Assembly: GCF_036323735.1 (NCBI RefSeq)
Contig: NC_086021.1
Span: 160,614,976-160,678,975 of the forward strand
Length of the DNA stretch: 64,000 bases
Direction of reading: 5' to 3'
From: Rattus norvegicus
Lineage: Eukaryota > Chordata > Mammalia > Rodentia > Muridae
Shown: positions 1 through 13,700 of the stretch, one piece after another
Layout: every line of letters begins with the position of its first letter
How positions within the stretch are numbered: the stretch's first letter is position 1
The notes under the pieces: model-generated
What the model was told of the DNA's origin: nothing
Seen by the model: only the letters and a program-made list of their open reading frames with translations
The model's database searches: none
Made by a program: the position numbers and the translations under genes

Positions 1-132
1 CATCTGAGCTTCACCCATCAGTCAACAGAAAGCCACAGCCAAACATTAGGTAGAGCTCAGGGAATCTTCTGGAAGATGTGGGGGGCAGGAAGGATTGAAG
101 GAGCCAGAGAGATCAACAACACTATAAGAAAA

Positions 133-258
133 CCTATAGAATCAATTAGCCTGGGCCCATAGAGGCTCACTCAGATTAACCCACCAACCAGAGAACATGG
201 CACGGGAAGGACCTAGGCCCCGTACACATATGTAACAGATGTGCAGCATGGTCTCCGT
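133..258 (+). mobile_element. L1 3'-region fragment
   Basis: Resembles the GCCTGGGCCCATAGAGGCTC... segment of rodent L1 3' UTRs. It is cut off by the adjoining microsatellite. Confidence 0.6.
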
Positions 259-304
<46 letters not shown>

Positions 305-336
305 CATATATATATATATACACACACATATAAATG

Positions 337-391
<55 letters not shown>
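257..391. repeat. Compound microsatellite (TG)n, (TA)n, (ATCT)n
   Basis: About 45 bp of TG, a short TA/CA bridge and about 55 bp of ATCT tetranucleotide. Likely polymorphic. Confidence 0.95.
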
Positions 392-393
<2 letters not shown>

Positions 394-686
394 CATATCA
401 TTAGCTAGCTATCTCTTGATGGATACTGTTTTCTTAGATAGATACCTTTAGCCTGAGCTGTTGTACCCACCGAGTCTCCAGGTCTCAATATGTTCTACCT
501 CACCAAACTTCCTGACATGGTTTTACATCACACACACATGTGTATATTGGGGGGCCTTTCTGTGTCCTTCATTTGCCTTTCCTAATGACCAAGGGTGGAA
601 CCATTCTCTGTGTTTACCTGCAACTCTTGTATCTTTTTTGGTGAGATTTCTGATCAGATATTTTGTCCATTAAAAAAAGAAGGCAC

Positions 687-780
687 GGGGTTGGGGATTT
701 AGCTCAGTGGTAGAGCGCTTGCCTAGCAAGCACAAGGTCCTGGGTTAGGTTCCCAGCTCCAAAAAAAAAAAAAAAAAAAA
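687..780 (+). mobile_element. ID SINE
   Basis: ID body with A box TAGCTCAGTGG, a B-box region (GGTTAGGTTCC, one change from GGTTCGGTCCC) and an A19 tail. It sits directly before a B2; AGGCAC occurs on both sides. Confidence 0.95.
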
Positions 781-786
781 GGCACT

Positions 787-965
787 GGGGCTGGAGAGAT
801 GGCTCAGTGGTTAAGAGCACTGACTGCTCTTCCAGAGGTCCTGAGTAACCACATGGTGACTTACAACCATCTGTAATGAGATCTGATGCCCTCTTCTGGT
901 GTGTCTGAAGACAGCTGCAGTGTACTGATGTACCTAATATAAATAAATCTTTAAAAAAAAAAAAG
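787..965 (+). mobile_element. B2 SINE
   Basis: GGGGCTGGAGAGATGGCTCA start, CCCTCTTCTGGTGTGTCTGA core, AATAAATCTTT and A-tail: a standard B2 with the internal Pol III promoter. Confidence 0.95.
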
Positions 966-1357
966 AAGGCTCTATTGGTCATCTAGTTTCCTTTTCTCTC
1001 CCTAAAGACTACCTTTTTCTTCCTTCCCTTCCCTTTCATCAGTACAATTATCCTCACCTGAATTTCTTCTTTCATGAAGTATTAAGACCGCTTCCCCCCC
1101 TTTGTGAACCTCCTTCATGCCCCTCTTCCTTCTCTTCATAAACTTCAGGTGGACCAGTTTCATCTCCATCACCTTTCTCTTTATCCTCCCCAAGTCTGGT
1201 GCTTCATCATCCTCCTGACAGAGTCCATCTAAGCATGCCATTTGCTGCAGTAATCCCCAAACACTTTCTCTGTAATCTTCCAGGTTTGTGACCTCACTTA
1301 AGCAAGTTGAAACTTCAATTTTTAAACATTTTGCAAAGCTCCTACTGTACTTGTGTC

Positions 1358-4300
1358 TTTTTTTTAAATTGGATTTTTTATTTACATTTCAAATGTTATC
1401 TGCTTTCCTGACTTCCCATCCATAAATGTCCTATCCCATCCCCCCTCCACCTTCTTCTATGAGGGTGTTCCCCTCCCCAGTTACCCACCACTTCCCGCCT
1501 CCCAGCCCTGACATTCCTCTACACTAGGGGGTCCAGCCTTGGTAGGACCAAGGGCTTCTCCTCCCACTAGTGCCCAACAAGGCTATCCTCTGCTACATAT
1601 GCAGCTGGGTCCATGGGTCTGTCCACGTGTACACTTTGGGTAGTGGTTTAGTTCCTAGGAGCTCTGGTTGGTTGATATTGTTGTTCTTATGGGGTTGCAA
1701 GCCCCTTCATCTCCTTCAATCCTTTCTCTAACTCCTCCAATTGGGACCCCGTTCTTAGTTCAGTGGTTTGCTGCTAGCACTTGCCTCCGTATTTGTCATG
1801 CTCTGGCAGAGTCTCTCAGGAGGCAGCTATATCAGGCTCCTCTCAGCATGTACTTCTTGACATCAGAAATATTGTCTGGGTTTGGTGGCTGTATATATAT
1901 GGGCTGGATCCCCACATGGGGCAGGCTTTGAATGGCCTTTCGTTCAGTCTCTGCTCCAAACTTTGTCTCCACATACCCTCCTATGAATATTTTTGTTCCC
2001 CCTTCTAAGAACTGAAGCATCTGCACTTTGGTCATCCTTCTTCTTGGGCTTCATGTGGTCTGTGGGTTGTATTTTGGGTAATTTGAGCTTTGGGGCTAAT
2101 ATGCACTTATTAGTGAGTGTATACCAAGTGTGGTTTTTTGTGATTGGGTTACCTCACTCAGGATATTTTCTAGTTCAATCCATTTGCCTATGAATTTCAT
2201 GAAGTCATTGTTTTTCATAGTTGAGTAGTACTCCAAATGTGTGCCACATTTTCTGTATCCATTCCTCTGTTGAAGGGAATCTGGGTTCTTTCCAACTTCT
2301 GGCTATTGTAAATAAGGCTGCTATGAACATAGTGGAGCATGTGCCTTTGTTATATGTTGGAGCATCTTTTGGGTATATACCCAGAAGTGGTATAGCTGGG
2401 TCCTCAGGAAGTACTATGTCCAATTTTCTGAGGAACCTCCAGACTGATTTCCAGAGTGGTTGTACCAGCTTGCAATCCCGCAAACAATGGAGGGGTGTTC
2501 CTTTTTCTTCATATCCTCACCAGCATCTGTTGTCACCTGAGTTTTTGATCTTAGCCATTCTGACTGGTGTAAGGTGGAATCTCAGAGTTGTTTTTGATTT
2601 GCATTTCCCTGATAACTAAGGTTGTTGAACATTTCTTTAGGTGCTTCTCAGCCATTCCATATTCTTCAACTGGGAATTCTTTGTTTAGCTCTGAACCCCA
2701 TTTTTTTCTTTTTTCTTTTTTCTTTTCGGAGCTGAAGACCGAACCCAGGGCCTTGTGCTTGCTAGGCAAGTGCTCTACCACTGAGCTAAATCCCCAACCC
2801 CACTGTACCCCATTTTTAATAGGGTTATTTGACTCTCTGGAGTTGAACTTCTTGAGTTCTTTGTATATATTGGATATTAGCCCTCTATCGAATGTAGGAT
2901 AGGTGAAGAGCTTTTCCCAGTCTGTTGGTTGCCCTTTTGTCCTAATGACAGTATCCTTTGCCTTACAGAAGCTTTGCAGTTTTATGAGGTCCCATTTGCC
3001 AATTCTTGATCTTAGAGCATAAGCCATTGGTGTTCTGTTCAGGAAAAATTTCCCAGTGTCCATGTGGTTGAGGCTCTTCTCCACTTTTTCTTCTATTAGT
3101 TTGAGTGTATCTGGTTTTATGTGGAGGTTCTTGATCCACTTGGACTTGAGCTTTTTATAGGGTGATAAGAATGGATCGATTTGCATTCTTTTACATGCTG
3201 ACCTCCACTTGAACCAGCACCATTTTTTGAAAATCCTTTTTTCTACTGGATGGTTTTAGCTCCTTTGTCAAAAATCAAGTGACCATAGGTGTGTGGGTTC
3301 ATTTCTGGGTCTTCAATTCTATTCCATTGATTTACCTGCCTGTCTCTGTACCAATACCATACAGTTTTTCTCACTATTGCTCTGCAATACAGCTTGAGGT
3401 CAGGGGCGATGATTCCCCAGAAGTTCTTTTATTGTTGAGTATAGTTTTCACTATCCTGGGTTTTTTTTTCCTAATGAATTTGCAAATTGTTCTTTCTAAC
3501 TCTATAAAGAATTGAGATGGAATTTTGATGAGGATTGCATTGAATTTGTAGATTGCTTTTGGCAAAATGGCTATTTTGACTGTATTAATCCTGCTAATCC
3601 ATGAACATGGGAGATCTTTTCATTTTCTGAGATCTTCAATTTCTTTCTTCAGAGACTTGAAGTTTTTGTCATACAGATCTTTCACTTTCTTGGTTAGAGT
3701 TACACTGAGGTATTTTATGTTATTTGGGACTATTGTGAAGGGTGTCATTTCCCAAATTTCTTTCTCAGCCTGTTTATCCTTTGAGTAGAGGAAGGCTACT
3801 GATTTGTTTGAGTTAATTCTACACCCAGCCACTTTGCTGAAATTGTTTATGAGGCTTAGTAGTTCTCTGGTGGAACTTTTGAAGTCACTTAAGTATACTA
3901 TCATATCATCTGCAAATAGTAATATTTTGACTTCTTTCTTTCCAATTTGTATCCCTTTGACCTTCTTTTGTTGTCTGATTGCTCTGGCTAGGACTTCGAG
4001 AACTTTATTGAATAAGTAGGGAGAGAGTGGGCGGCCTTGTCTAGTTCTTGATTTTAGTGGGGTTGCTTCAAGTTTCTGTCCATTTTATTTGATGTTGGCT
4101 ACTGGTTTGCTGTATATTACTATGTTTAGGTATGGACCTTGAATTCCTGATCTTTTCAGAACTTTTAACATGAAGGGGTGTTGAATTTTGTCAAATGCTT
4201 TCTCAGCATCTAATGAGATGATCATGTGGTTTTCTTCTTTGAGTTTGTTTATATAGTGGATTACATTGATGGATTTCCATATGTTGAACCATTCCTGCAT

Positions 4301-4606
4301 GCCTGGGATGAAGCCTACTTGATCATGGTGGATGATTGTTTTGGTGTGCTCTTGGATTCAGTTTGCAAGAATTTTATTGAGTATTTTTGTGTCAATATTC
4401 ATAAGGGAACTTGTTCTAAAGCTCTCTTTCTTTGTTGGGTCTTTGGGTGGTTTAGGTATAAGTGTAATTGTAGTTTCCTAGAAGGAATTGGGTAGTGTTC
4501 CTTTTGTTTCTATTTTGTGGAATATTTGAAGAGTATTGGTATTAAGTCCTCTTTGAAGGCCTGATAGGATTCTGCACTAAACCCATCTGGTCCTGGGAGG
4601 GTCTTC
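1358..4606 (-). mobile_element. LINE-1, 5'-truncated, antisense
   Basis: Poly(A) end at 1358, 3' UTR to about 2200, then ORF2 C-terminal and reverse-transcriptase sequence up to about 4606. The RT motif LLFADDMIVY is readable near 3900-3930. The ORF is broken by stops and frameshifts and by an ID insertion, and it lacks the endonuclease domain, ORF1 and 5' UTR. It is not capable of movement. Confidence 0.93.
2706..2802 (-). mobile_element. ID SINE inserted in the L1
   Basis: Reverse ID with a T-rich tail at left. Flanked by a 15-bp duplication with one mismatch: CTGAACCCCATTTTT (2691-2705) and CTGTACCCCATTTTT (2803-2817). Confidence 0.93.
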
Positions 4607-5369
4607 CATTTAAAAAATCCCCACTCAGATTGAGGTAGGTAAGATTTGGATATTTCTCTTCCAGGACTTCCAAGCCTCCAGAGATTATAGTCTCACTATG
4701 TTCCAACTTTCCAAGTTGACTTAAGCTGGGAAGCAAAGCTAATGAACTAAATTCTACACTAATCAACTGTGAAACTCAAGTTCTTTTAAAGTGTCATTCA
4801 GACCTTCAATTTCGTCATTCACACACAAACCATTACCATGAACTAATTGTCACCTTCTCCAGGGTTCTGTTCTTCAACTCTATGTTCTCATTCTATATTT
4901 CAGCTACAATGCTCCTCCTTCCCCATCTCCTGCTCTTCCTACTACCTCCAACTTAAAAGAAAGTGTAGATTTGCAAATGAATAAAAAGCCATGCAAATAC
5001 GAATGCCAACTTCCACCCGAGGAATGAAGGAGAAAGAAAGAACAGCAAATGGAGTCCATTGAGCTGAGATTCTGCTAGGAATTGAACTTGGGTCCTCTAG
5101 AAGTTCAGCCAATGCTCTTAATGCCTGATCCATCTCTCCAGTCCAATAGATACGTTTTGATTCTCAATGACACAGGGGGATTCATGAGTGTTTTCATTTG
5201 TGCCAGCATTTGCCCCATTGATGTTTCTCATTACTGTACAGCTTTTGACTTAGCATAGTTATAAATACCCCAGCATACAATTTCATCTTAAAAATTAGCT
5301 TGTATTTTAATATTTTATTTAAAGAAAAATTGGGTTAAAATGAATATAGGTACAAAAATATTATAAAGC

Positions 5370-5520
5370 CTACAAGCATGGTGGCACATACCTTCACACA
5401 GCAATTAGGAGGCAAAGACAGGTGATCTCTGTGAGTTCAAGGCCAGCCTGGTCTACAGTAAAGTTCCAGGCTACCCATAGCTACATAGTGAGACCCTGTA
5501 TCAATAAACAAACAAAATCA
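5370..5520 (+). mobile_element. B1 SINE
   Basis: GCATGGTGGCACATACCTTC, AGTTCAAGGCCAGCCTGGTC and GAGACCCTGT: an old, diverged B1. Confidence 0.85.
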
Positions 5521-6044
5521 CAAGTAAATTGAAGCTCTTATATTTTATTAAATGCAAAGTGGTATAACCTCTGGCAAATAATTTGTTATAAAGTTAAATA
5601 TACATTTATATATGACTCAGAAATGCTATTCTTACAGAAATAAACACTTATATGTATAAAACTACATATGCTTGCATCTCTGTAATAATAAAATTGGAAA
5701 TATTTAAAGTCTTTTAATGGATAAAATCAGGCAACAGAATACTATCAGCCTTTGATAGGAGCAAAATACCGACATATGAAAGAACTTGGTTGCATATGAA
5801 GAAATGCAACTGAGTCAAAGAAACCAGTTTCAGAAGGTTATATGCTATATAATTCCATTTATATAACATTCCCAACTAGACAAAAGTATAGTCATGGAGA
5901 ATAGAAGCTAGCTATAGAACAGGGGAACTTCCACAAGGTGATAAACCAAAATAATTTCTTAAAAGATGATATGACTATGTATAGATTATGATATGTGTGT
6001 TTAATATATATATTAATCTGTATACCAAAAATCAAAAAAACATT

Positions 6045-6050
6045 TTTATT
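6045..6050 (-). terminator. Candidate poly(A) signal for Rad21l1
   Basis: First AATAAA on the minus strand after the stop codon, about 540 nt downstream. It lies in an AT-rich stretch where such hexamers arise by chance, so the assignment is weak. Confidence 0.25.
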
Positions 6051-6589
6051 AATTTAAAAATAAAAATATTTAAAATAATTCTGCTATTTGCATCTTATAG
6101 TTAAATATATATGTATATATTCAAAGAGGCTCTTTATAATTGGGTATTAGATTAAAACCCAGGGAATTAGGCACTATCAGTGATACAAAGTAGCTCAAAT
6201 AAACTAATATCTACAAGTAAGACAATATCAACCATTCATTAGCCCCACAAACTTTAGTAACCCAACGTAAAGCAGTGTTTTAGAAATAGCCTTGAATGTT
6301 TCCTGGAGGTATTTTATAATGTATCCTACACACAACCTAAATGCAACATTCAGATCAGGGCAATAATAAATGACAGACATTCAAATCAGCTAGGTTAAAA
6401 AAAAATACCTGTCTCCACATAGGCTTCCAACTCTGGCTGTGTTGGTTCTGACCTCCAGATAGAAAAAGGGAGGCCAGCCTGTCTATGAAATGGATGGCCA
6501 TCAGCTGCTTCCAGATGGCTTCTGCATCAAACTGAAGAGTCTATGCAGAAGTGCGAGCGACGGTGTGAACCTGCGTGCTGTGGACTCTT

Positions 6590-6778
6590 TCATAGCTTAT
6601 GGAACATTGGTCCCACTGTAGCTATAACATCTGCATAGGGAGCGCTCTGGCTCAGCTCGATTGCCCGATGCTTCTTCAGGATGAGAAGAGTATAAAATTT
6701 GGCAGCTGCCTGTTTCCGGTCACTGTTTCTGCATAGTTTTATCAAACTAAAGAACTGCATTCCCATCTTGTTGAATTC
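6590..6778 (-). CDS. Rad21l1: Rad21l1 last coding exon (residues 488-549 and stop)
   Basis: Acceptor TTTTCCCAG. It encodes the SMC1-binding winged helix: [35 protein letters not shown] and the terminal [11 protein letters not shown], then TGA at 6592-6590. The end aligns with the C-terminus of RAD21/RAD21L proteins, so the gene is complete at the 3' end. Confidence 0.96.
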   Translation of the reverse strand, partial: EFNKMGMQFFSLIKLCRNSDRKQAAAKFYTLLILKKHRAIELSQSAPYADVIATVGPMFHKL

Positions 6779-7704
6779 CTGGGAAAATAATTAGAAAAGA
6801 GAAAAAAAGAAGAGGAACAAAATCCTTAGAGGCACAGCAGTCTGTGGATGTGTAATGAACAACAAATACTGCAATTTTCTTATAAGTAACTATTATATCC
6901 TTAAAAAGGGAAACAGAATGACTCCAATAAGCTTAAATAACAGGTTGCTGAGAGCAAACCCATTTAAATAAGCATTTCTTATGGAAAGTGGAATTAGTTT
7001 AGTATTTCAAGCAGGAAAAGACCCACAGGACTTTGTTGAGGACTCAGTTTTAATGACTAATCAGCCCATGCTTGTCTTCTCCTTAAAGCCATCAGAATAA
7101 CCTTCAAGTCAATGTGGCAGTGCATTTGTAGGCTTCAGTGGCAGGGGTCTGGAGCTCTCTAAACCTCACTGCGTACCTACTGGAAAATAAGCAAGATACA
7201 ATGTGGTATTGAGTTGTGGAGGAAGATAGTACCTTTAATGAAATTTAGGGTTTGGAATTGCATTCCTACAAATGTATAGTTTTTATTTAGCCAGAAATAC
7301 TGGACAAAATACTTGCCAGTATCCCTATGCCTATCACCCTCCTTGGGTGATTGGAAGACATGTTTAGGAATGTCAATGCAAGTTTTTGACAGTATAAAGT
7401 ACTTGCTCATTAATAGGGAAAATAATTCATTGTGCTTTTTCTCAACCACATGCATAGTCTAGCATTATTAACCTTTCAAAAGTGGCACACCCAACCTTCA
7501 TTTATTTCTTTCCTTGAGAGACAGGTGTGGATTATGTGGCCTTTTCCTCCCATGACAGCCTTTTTGACTTCAAAAATTCTAAAAACATTAACCAAATAAG
7601 ACAACGAAACAAGAAAGCCCTAAGGTGCCAGATATATAAGACAGAACATGTGTGCGTATTTCTGTTTCCTACAGAAACGTTTTTAAGTGAAGGCAAAGAA
7701 ACAG

Positions 7705-7763
<59 letters not shown>

Positions 7764-10700
7764 TCAGGAAAGTAGAAAATACAGCTGATCCACAGAATCG
7801 AGAAAGGTAAGCGTGGTGGCTTTATAGAAATGGTCCCCATAGACTCACATATTTGAATGCTTGGCCCATAGAGAGTGGCACTATTAGGAGGTGCCATCTT
7901 GTTTGGAGTAGCTGTGGCCCTGTTGGAGGAAGCGTGTCACTGTGGGGATGGGCTTTGAGGTTTCTGATATGCTCAGGGTATTCCCGGTGTGACACACAGT
8001 CTCCTTTGTTGTCTATAGATCAAGGTGTAGAACTCCCAGCTCCTCCTCTAGTTCCATGTCTGCCTGGACGCTGCCATGCTTCCCACCATGATAATGCATT
8101 AAACTTGTAATAAAACTGAAACTGTAAGCCAGCCCTAATTAAATGTTTTCATTTGAAAGGTGCTTGGTGATAATGTCTCTTCACAGCAATAAAAACCCAA
8201 ACTAAGACAGTAAGTATCTGCGAGAAAGTCAGCAGAGAACAGCCCAATCTGAGGTACAGAACTTGGGAAACTTGGGAACTGGAGTCATTAGAGCTCAATG
8301 GTTAGGAATTGGGGTGAGATCAAAAGCACAAATGTAGAAATCAGACCCTCTCTCAATGCAACAGCTCCACAGAGACCAGAGACTACCCACACACTGCAGG
8401 AGGCCAGAAGGTTCCATTTTGGCAAGTACCAACTACTGAGGCTTTGGACTTGGGACATGGATACTGAGGAGGGGAAACACATCAAACCGCAAATAGGGAC
8501 TAAGTGGTGCTCCACGATGTACAGGAAGATGGCCTGACTCTGTCCTGTTTGTCAACATGGGTAGAGGGAACATCTGGGAACTGCTTTCATCAGAGTGACC
8601 TGGGGGCAGTCTGTAAGGCATTTTTTTTTGGATTAATGAATGATATGGAAGGGTCCAGTCCACTGTGGGCACAGCCATCATTAAATATTTGAGTAAGAGT
8701 TCTAACATTAAAGAGCAAATAATAATAATAATAATAATATGTTATAATACATTATGTAATTAATATTTTATTGAAATAGTAAAATAGTTAATTAATATTT
8801 ATTTAATTATTATAATAATTATAATATTTAATATTTATATTATAAATATAATTAATGATAATATTATTATTAATATTAATTACAGAAAGAGAATAAAAGG
8901 CCAAAGAAAGCAATACAATCTTAAGCTAAAGTTTTTCACTATGAACACAAAGAGTGATCGGGATAACACAAACAAAGCACATTAGCGGTCGCTTGGGGAA
9001 GGGAGTGGGTCTCACACCATGGGAAGGAGGAGGTGAGGGAGTTTCAAGTAAGTTCATTATTTTGAGTGTGGAGATAGTTTTCATATGTGAAATAATTGCA
9101 AATGCATTTACTAAGTAAACTAGGTAAAGTGAACAACACTTTAATATGTATAGTTTGTTACTTATCAACCATACCTCTGTAAAGACCTTTAAAAATTAAA
9201 TAAAGATTGGGATTACATGAACCAAAATAGTCAATAATTTTAAAAACTAAACTAAAACAATAGCAAAACTTCAGACAACAAAAAACAAATTTTATCAAAA
9301 ACTAAGGCACAAAGTTTTTAGACACAAAGTATCTTTAGAGACTATAAAAATACAAAGAAAAACATAGAGATGAAAATGTTTTATACAAAGGAATAAAGAA
9401 GGAAGGACCATTATCTGATGTATAAATTCTCCAAGAAGAGAAAAGATAACCAGCAAGAAGGAAGTCTAATTACAAACATTTTGTTTCTGGGTGTTTTGCC
9501 TGCATGCATGTTGTGCAGTGTCTGGTGCCTTTGGAGGACAGAAGAGGGCGTTCGACCCCCTGGACCTGGAGCTGCAGATGGCTGTAGGCTACCATGTAGA
9601 TACTGGGAATCAAATGAGGGTCCTCTGGAGGAGCAAGTGCTCTTAACCACTGAGCTATCTTTCCAGCACCAGAAAGTCCAAAATTTAAAAAGCCCTAGAA
9701 TATAAAAATACTGATTAAAAATACTCAGTACAAGGCAATACAATAAACTTTAAACAAAACAAAAACCCCTCAGAGTGCCTCATCATGAAATTTCAGAGCA
9801 TTGGGGGAAAAATGATCTAAGAGCTTCTAGAAAGAAAGTAAAGGTCACCAAGATGACCGTAAAACAGCACTGTTCCTGACTTCAATAACAACACAAGAAT
9901 CCTGGACATGTCACAGAACTTTATCAGCTAAAGTATTTTATATGTAGACAACCAATCCAGCTCAATTAAAAACAAACAAAATTGCAGGTATTGTTTGCGA
10001 AGTCGCTATCTGCTATAGACCACATCGTGAGAAGTCATGAGGACAGTACTACAAGAAAGATTTCAGGTAAGAGGCCAAAGCACAGAAGAGAAACTAAGAA
10101 GAGCAGGAGCTTCCCCTGTGTCTGTGGAAACAGAGTCACGAGTATGGATGAGAGCAAGAGGAAGAGATGCAAAAGGACGTTCTGAGGGGAATGGAGAACG
10201 ACGGGTCGGTGGGTTTTATTACATTGCCAAGAACCTGGAGAAATATTTCTGGATAGTTACACAGACACCGAGGAGATCAAAGGAAGCAGTAAAGGACTGG
10301 AGAGCTCAGTGGTTAAAAGAACTGGCTGATCTTGCTGAGGGCCAGGCTCGTTCTCATGGAGGGTCACAACCATCTGGAACTCTCGTTCGTGCGCTCCAAA
10401 GTCTTCTGGCCTTTGCAAGCGCTGCATGCAAACTGCCCAGACATACATGCAGGAAAACACCCATGTATGTGTAATGTTTAAAAAAGAGGTAATAAGCCAA
10501 ATAACACAACTCCAACATTTAGATGAAAATAACTGTAATCACACTATGAAGCTTCAGTGAAAACTGATTTTTTACATAATCTTTGAAACAGAAACTGTTA
10601 GCCATCCTTTAATAACCTTATTCTTCTATATTTAACCCCAGGGATATTATTCAAAACCATTTCACGCCAGTGGACTTTTGTTGTCCTCAACAAAAACATA

Positions 10701-13700
10701 AAAAATGTTTTGTTTCCATAAATATCTAGATGCTTAGATTAATATATTATTTATTTTTATTCTAAAAATAAAGGGCTAGGGAAATGGCTCACTGGATAAA
10801 GTGTTTGCTGTGCAAATGTAAGGACGGGAGTTCAGATCCGCTGCAGCACACAGCAATGCTGGCTGGGCCTGGTAACCCCAACACTCAGTAGTCAGAGGTA
10901 AGGGATCTCCAGGGCAAGCTCACTAGCTAGACCAGCTAGAATTAGCAAACTGAGTTCAGTGAGAGGCTCTGCCTCAGGAAATGAAGTGGAGAGTGACTGA
11001 GGAAGCTACTTCATATCAATTTCTGGCCACCAATACACAAGTACCTGCACATACATGTATCCATCCTAGAATGGGCACATACATGTGTATATACACTACA
11101 TCTGCATACAGACAGTAAATGAATAAAATAAAATGCCATCTTACCCGTAACTCATTTAATGTTTGAAATAATCTTTGGTTCCATTTTTCTGCCTCAGTAT
11201 TTTGCTTGCTGCCTGATGACTCCTGTTTGAATGATCAATAAATAGTTCACTTAAACAAGTTTTACTGAGTGTTTACTATTAACCAAGCATTGTATTAGCT
11301 ATTAGAGAAACAAAACTGTAACACAGTCCTGCCAAAAAATGCATGCGTTGATGAAGAGAACGACAGAAATACAGGACGACTGTTGTTTAACAGTTTACTG
11401 GAGAGCAAAGCGTTCCATTCTGCAGGAGAGCTAAGGAACCACACACATGCTCCTGTAAGTGACCCCAGTAAACCCACGGGTTCCCTAAGCTAGACTTTGG
11501 TGATATCCATGCTTTGGTCTATTGTGGGTTCCCTGTCTCGAGTGAGTTGGTGTCTCCCCAACAAAAGCTTTGTCACATAACAAAAACCTGTGCAACTCTG
11601 TACCTCACCCCCATCACGTCTTCTGATGAGAAGATCAGAGGAGACTGTGCAGTCTCACTGCTGATGCAGCCCAGAGCTGTGCCTTTATGAACGTTGAAAA
11701 GTGAAGTTAGCAAAGTTGTAAGGCCCCTATCTGAGCTTAGCTGATGACATAAACACCCTTAAAAATGGCTTGAGATGCCTCAGATTTTGAGGCGCTTTGT
11801 CTGTGAATAGAGCTAATTCACTGCCTGTCCTGTCCTGTGACTAGATTACTGCCTGTCCTGTCATGTGACTAGGTTACTGCCTGTCCTGTCCTGTGACTAG
11901 GTTACTGCCTGTCCTGTCATGTGACTAGGTTTACTCTTCTGTCTTTAAAGCTGAATCGCTCCAAAAGACAGCTCAGGATTAAAAACTTGAGTAGGAACCC
12001 TTTTAAAAGAACTTAGCCTAATTTCTTACAAACTACACCTTCTGAGCTGAGAATGAGATCTTGGCTCGGGGGGGGGGGTTATTGATCTGTGTCATAAAAA
12101 CAACCATAACACGACAAGTGGAGCAGGCTGTGGATGAGATGCAGTTCTGATGTACTTCATCAGTTTTCCTAGGCCAGGTTGGCCGTAATAAGCAATAGCA
12201 AACAAAACAAGGAAACAAATTAAGAATTCTTGCTGCCCTTGAAGAGGATCTGGTTTGGTTTCCCAGCATCGCATCAGGTAACTGACAACTTTCTGTAACC
12301 CCAGGCCTCTTCTGACCTCTTTAGTAACCTGTTATGCACAAGGTGCCTGTACATTCACATAGGCATACACTCCTGCACATAAATAAATTTAAAAAAATCT
12401 AAAAAGTTAATGCTAGGACTTAATAGGTGATTTAATAGTATTTACTAAACAACTGGGATAAGGTTCAAAGAAGTAACTCAGGCTGGAGAGATGGCACTAG
12501 CTGCTCTTGCAGAAAACCTGGGTTCAGCACCCACAGGTGGCTCACAGTTACCGTAACTGGAGTTTTGGGGGACCTAACACTCTCTTCTGGCCCCTTAGAG
12601 CATTAGGAATGTATGTGGTATACTTTTATACTGGCAAAACACTCGTGAAAAAAATTTAAATCTTTTTTAAAAATTTCTTTTTATATGTATATATCTTTAA
12701 AAAAAAAAACACCAGAAAGAAACCAGGTAGTAATGCATCTGGAGTCAGTGAGTCAAATTTTTGGATTTGCTATCGAAATGTGGCCCTTTGAGCAGACAAA
12801 TTTTCATTATCTGACTTTATTTTTCATATTTTAATATATAAATATATTTTAAATATTCTTTTATAATTTAACACCAGAGATGAATAACTTATGTAATTTG
12901 AACAACTATTAAAAAAGGAAAATGGGGGGGGTTGAGGATTTGGCTCAGTGGTAGAGCGCTTGCCTAGCAAGCGCAAGGCCCTGGGTTCGGTCCCCAGCTC
13001 CGAAAAAGAGAAAAGAAAAAAAAAAAAAAAAAGGAAAACGATGCTATAGATGACAGAGCTGACTGTAATAACGACACTCTGACACCATTTGAAAGCAAAG
13101 GCGCTAGAGGTCAGATTTCCATGTGTATCAACTGCTGTCACATAGTATTCTCTTTAACACTGCCCTTAATTTTATTGCCTATTCACTTTACATCCTGACC
13201 ATGGCCACCTCTCCTCTCCTTCCAGTCCCACCCTCACACCCCCATCTCTCTGTTCCTCCTCGCCCTCTGAGAAGGGAAGCTCCCCATCCCCATGGATACC
13301 ATTCTGCCCTGGAATAAAATTATGTTAAATCTAAAAACAATTAATTAATTAAATATGAAAGTCACCCGAAGACTACAAATATACTTACCAATTCAGCTGG
13401 ATGATTTTCTTGGGCCGAGGAGGCACTCACCAAAGAAAAGCCTTCAGCAGCTGGAGAAATCATTTCGAGGATGTCCTGCTAAAGATCAGAAATTACAGTA
13501 ATTTGTTAGTGGTTATAAAATTAACAGCTCGATTCAATTAAATGATTTATTAACAAATGACATTTCTCAAACTGCCTAAACATACTAACTATATTTTCAA
13601 ATTTACTTTTCTGAGAAGCCCAAGATAATCAGTTTCTAATTTAAATATTCTTTTTCTATATGACCCACACATGAAGAACCCTGCACACTACTTCTGCATT

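Larger units (their letters stand above)
4607..6589. other. Intergenic, 3' of Rad21l1
   Basis: A diverged B3/B2-like SINE (about 5040-5140, minus) and a B1 (5370-5520, plus) are visible. The rest is AT-rich, with no ORF or RNA gene that I can support; the Rad21l1 3' UTR lies at its right edge. Confidence 0.6.
6779..11144. other. Rad21l1 intron 12
   Basis: Besides the repeats listed (GA tract, URR1-like, AT-rich, B3, RSINE1) no exon-like conserved sequence was noticed. Confidence 0.6.

Noticed and set aside
2205..4300. ORFs reading as reverse-transcriptase-like protein
   Set aside because: They are pieces of a truncated, broken L1 ORF2, not a host gene.
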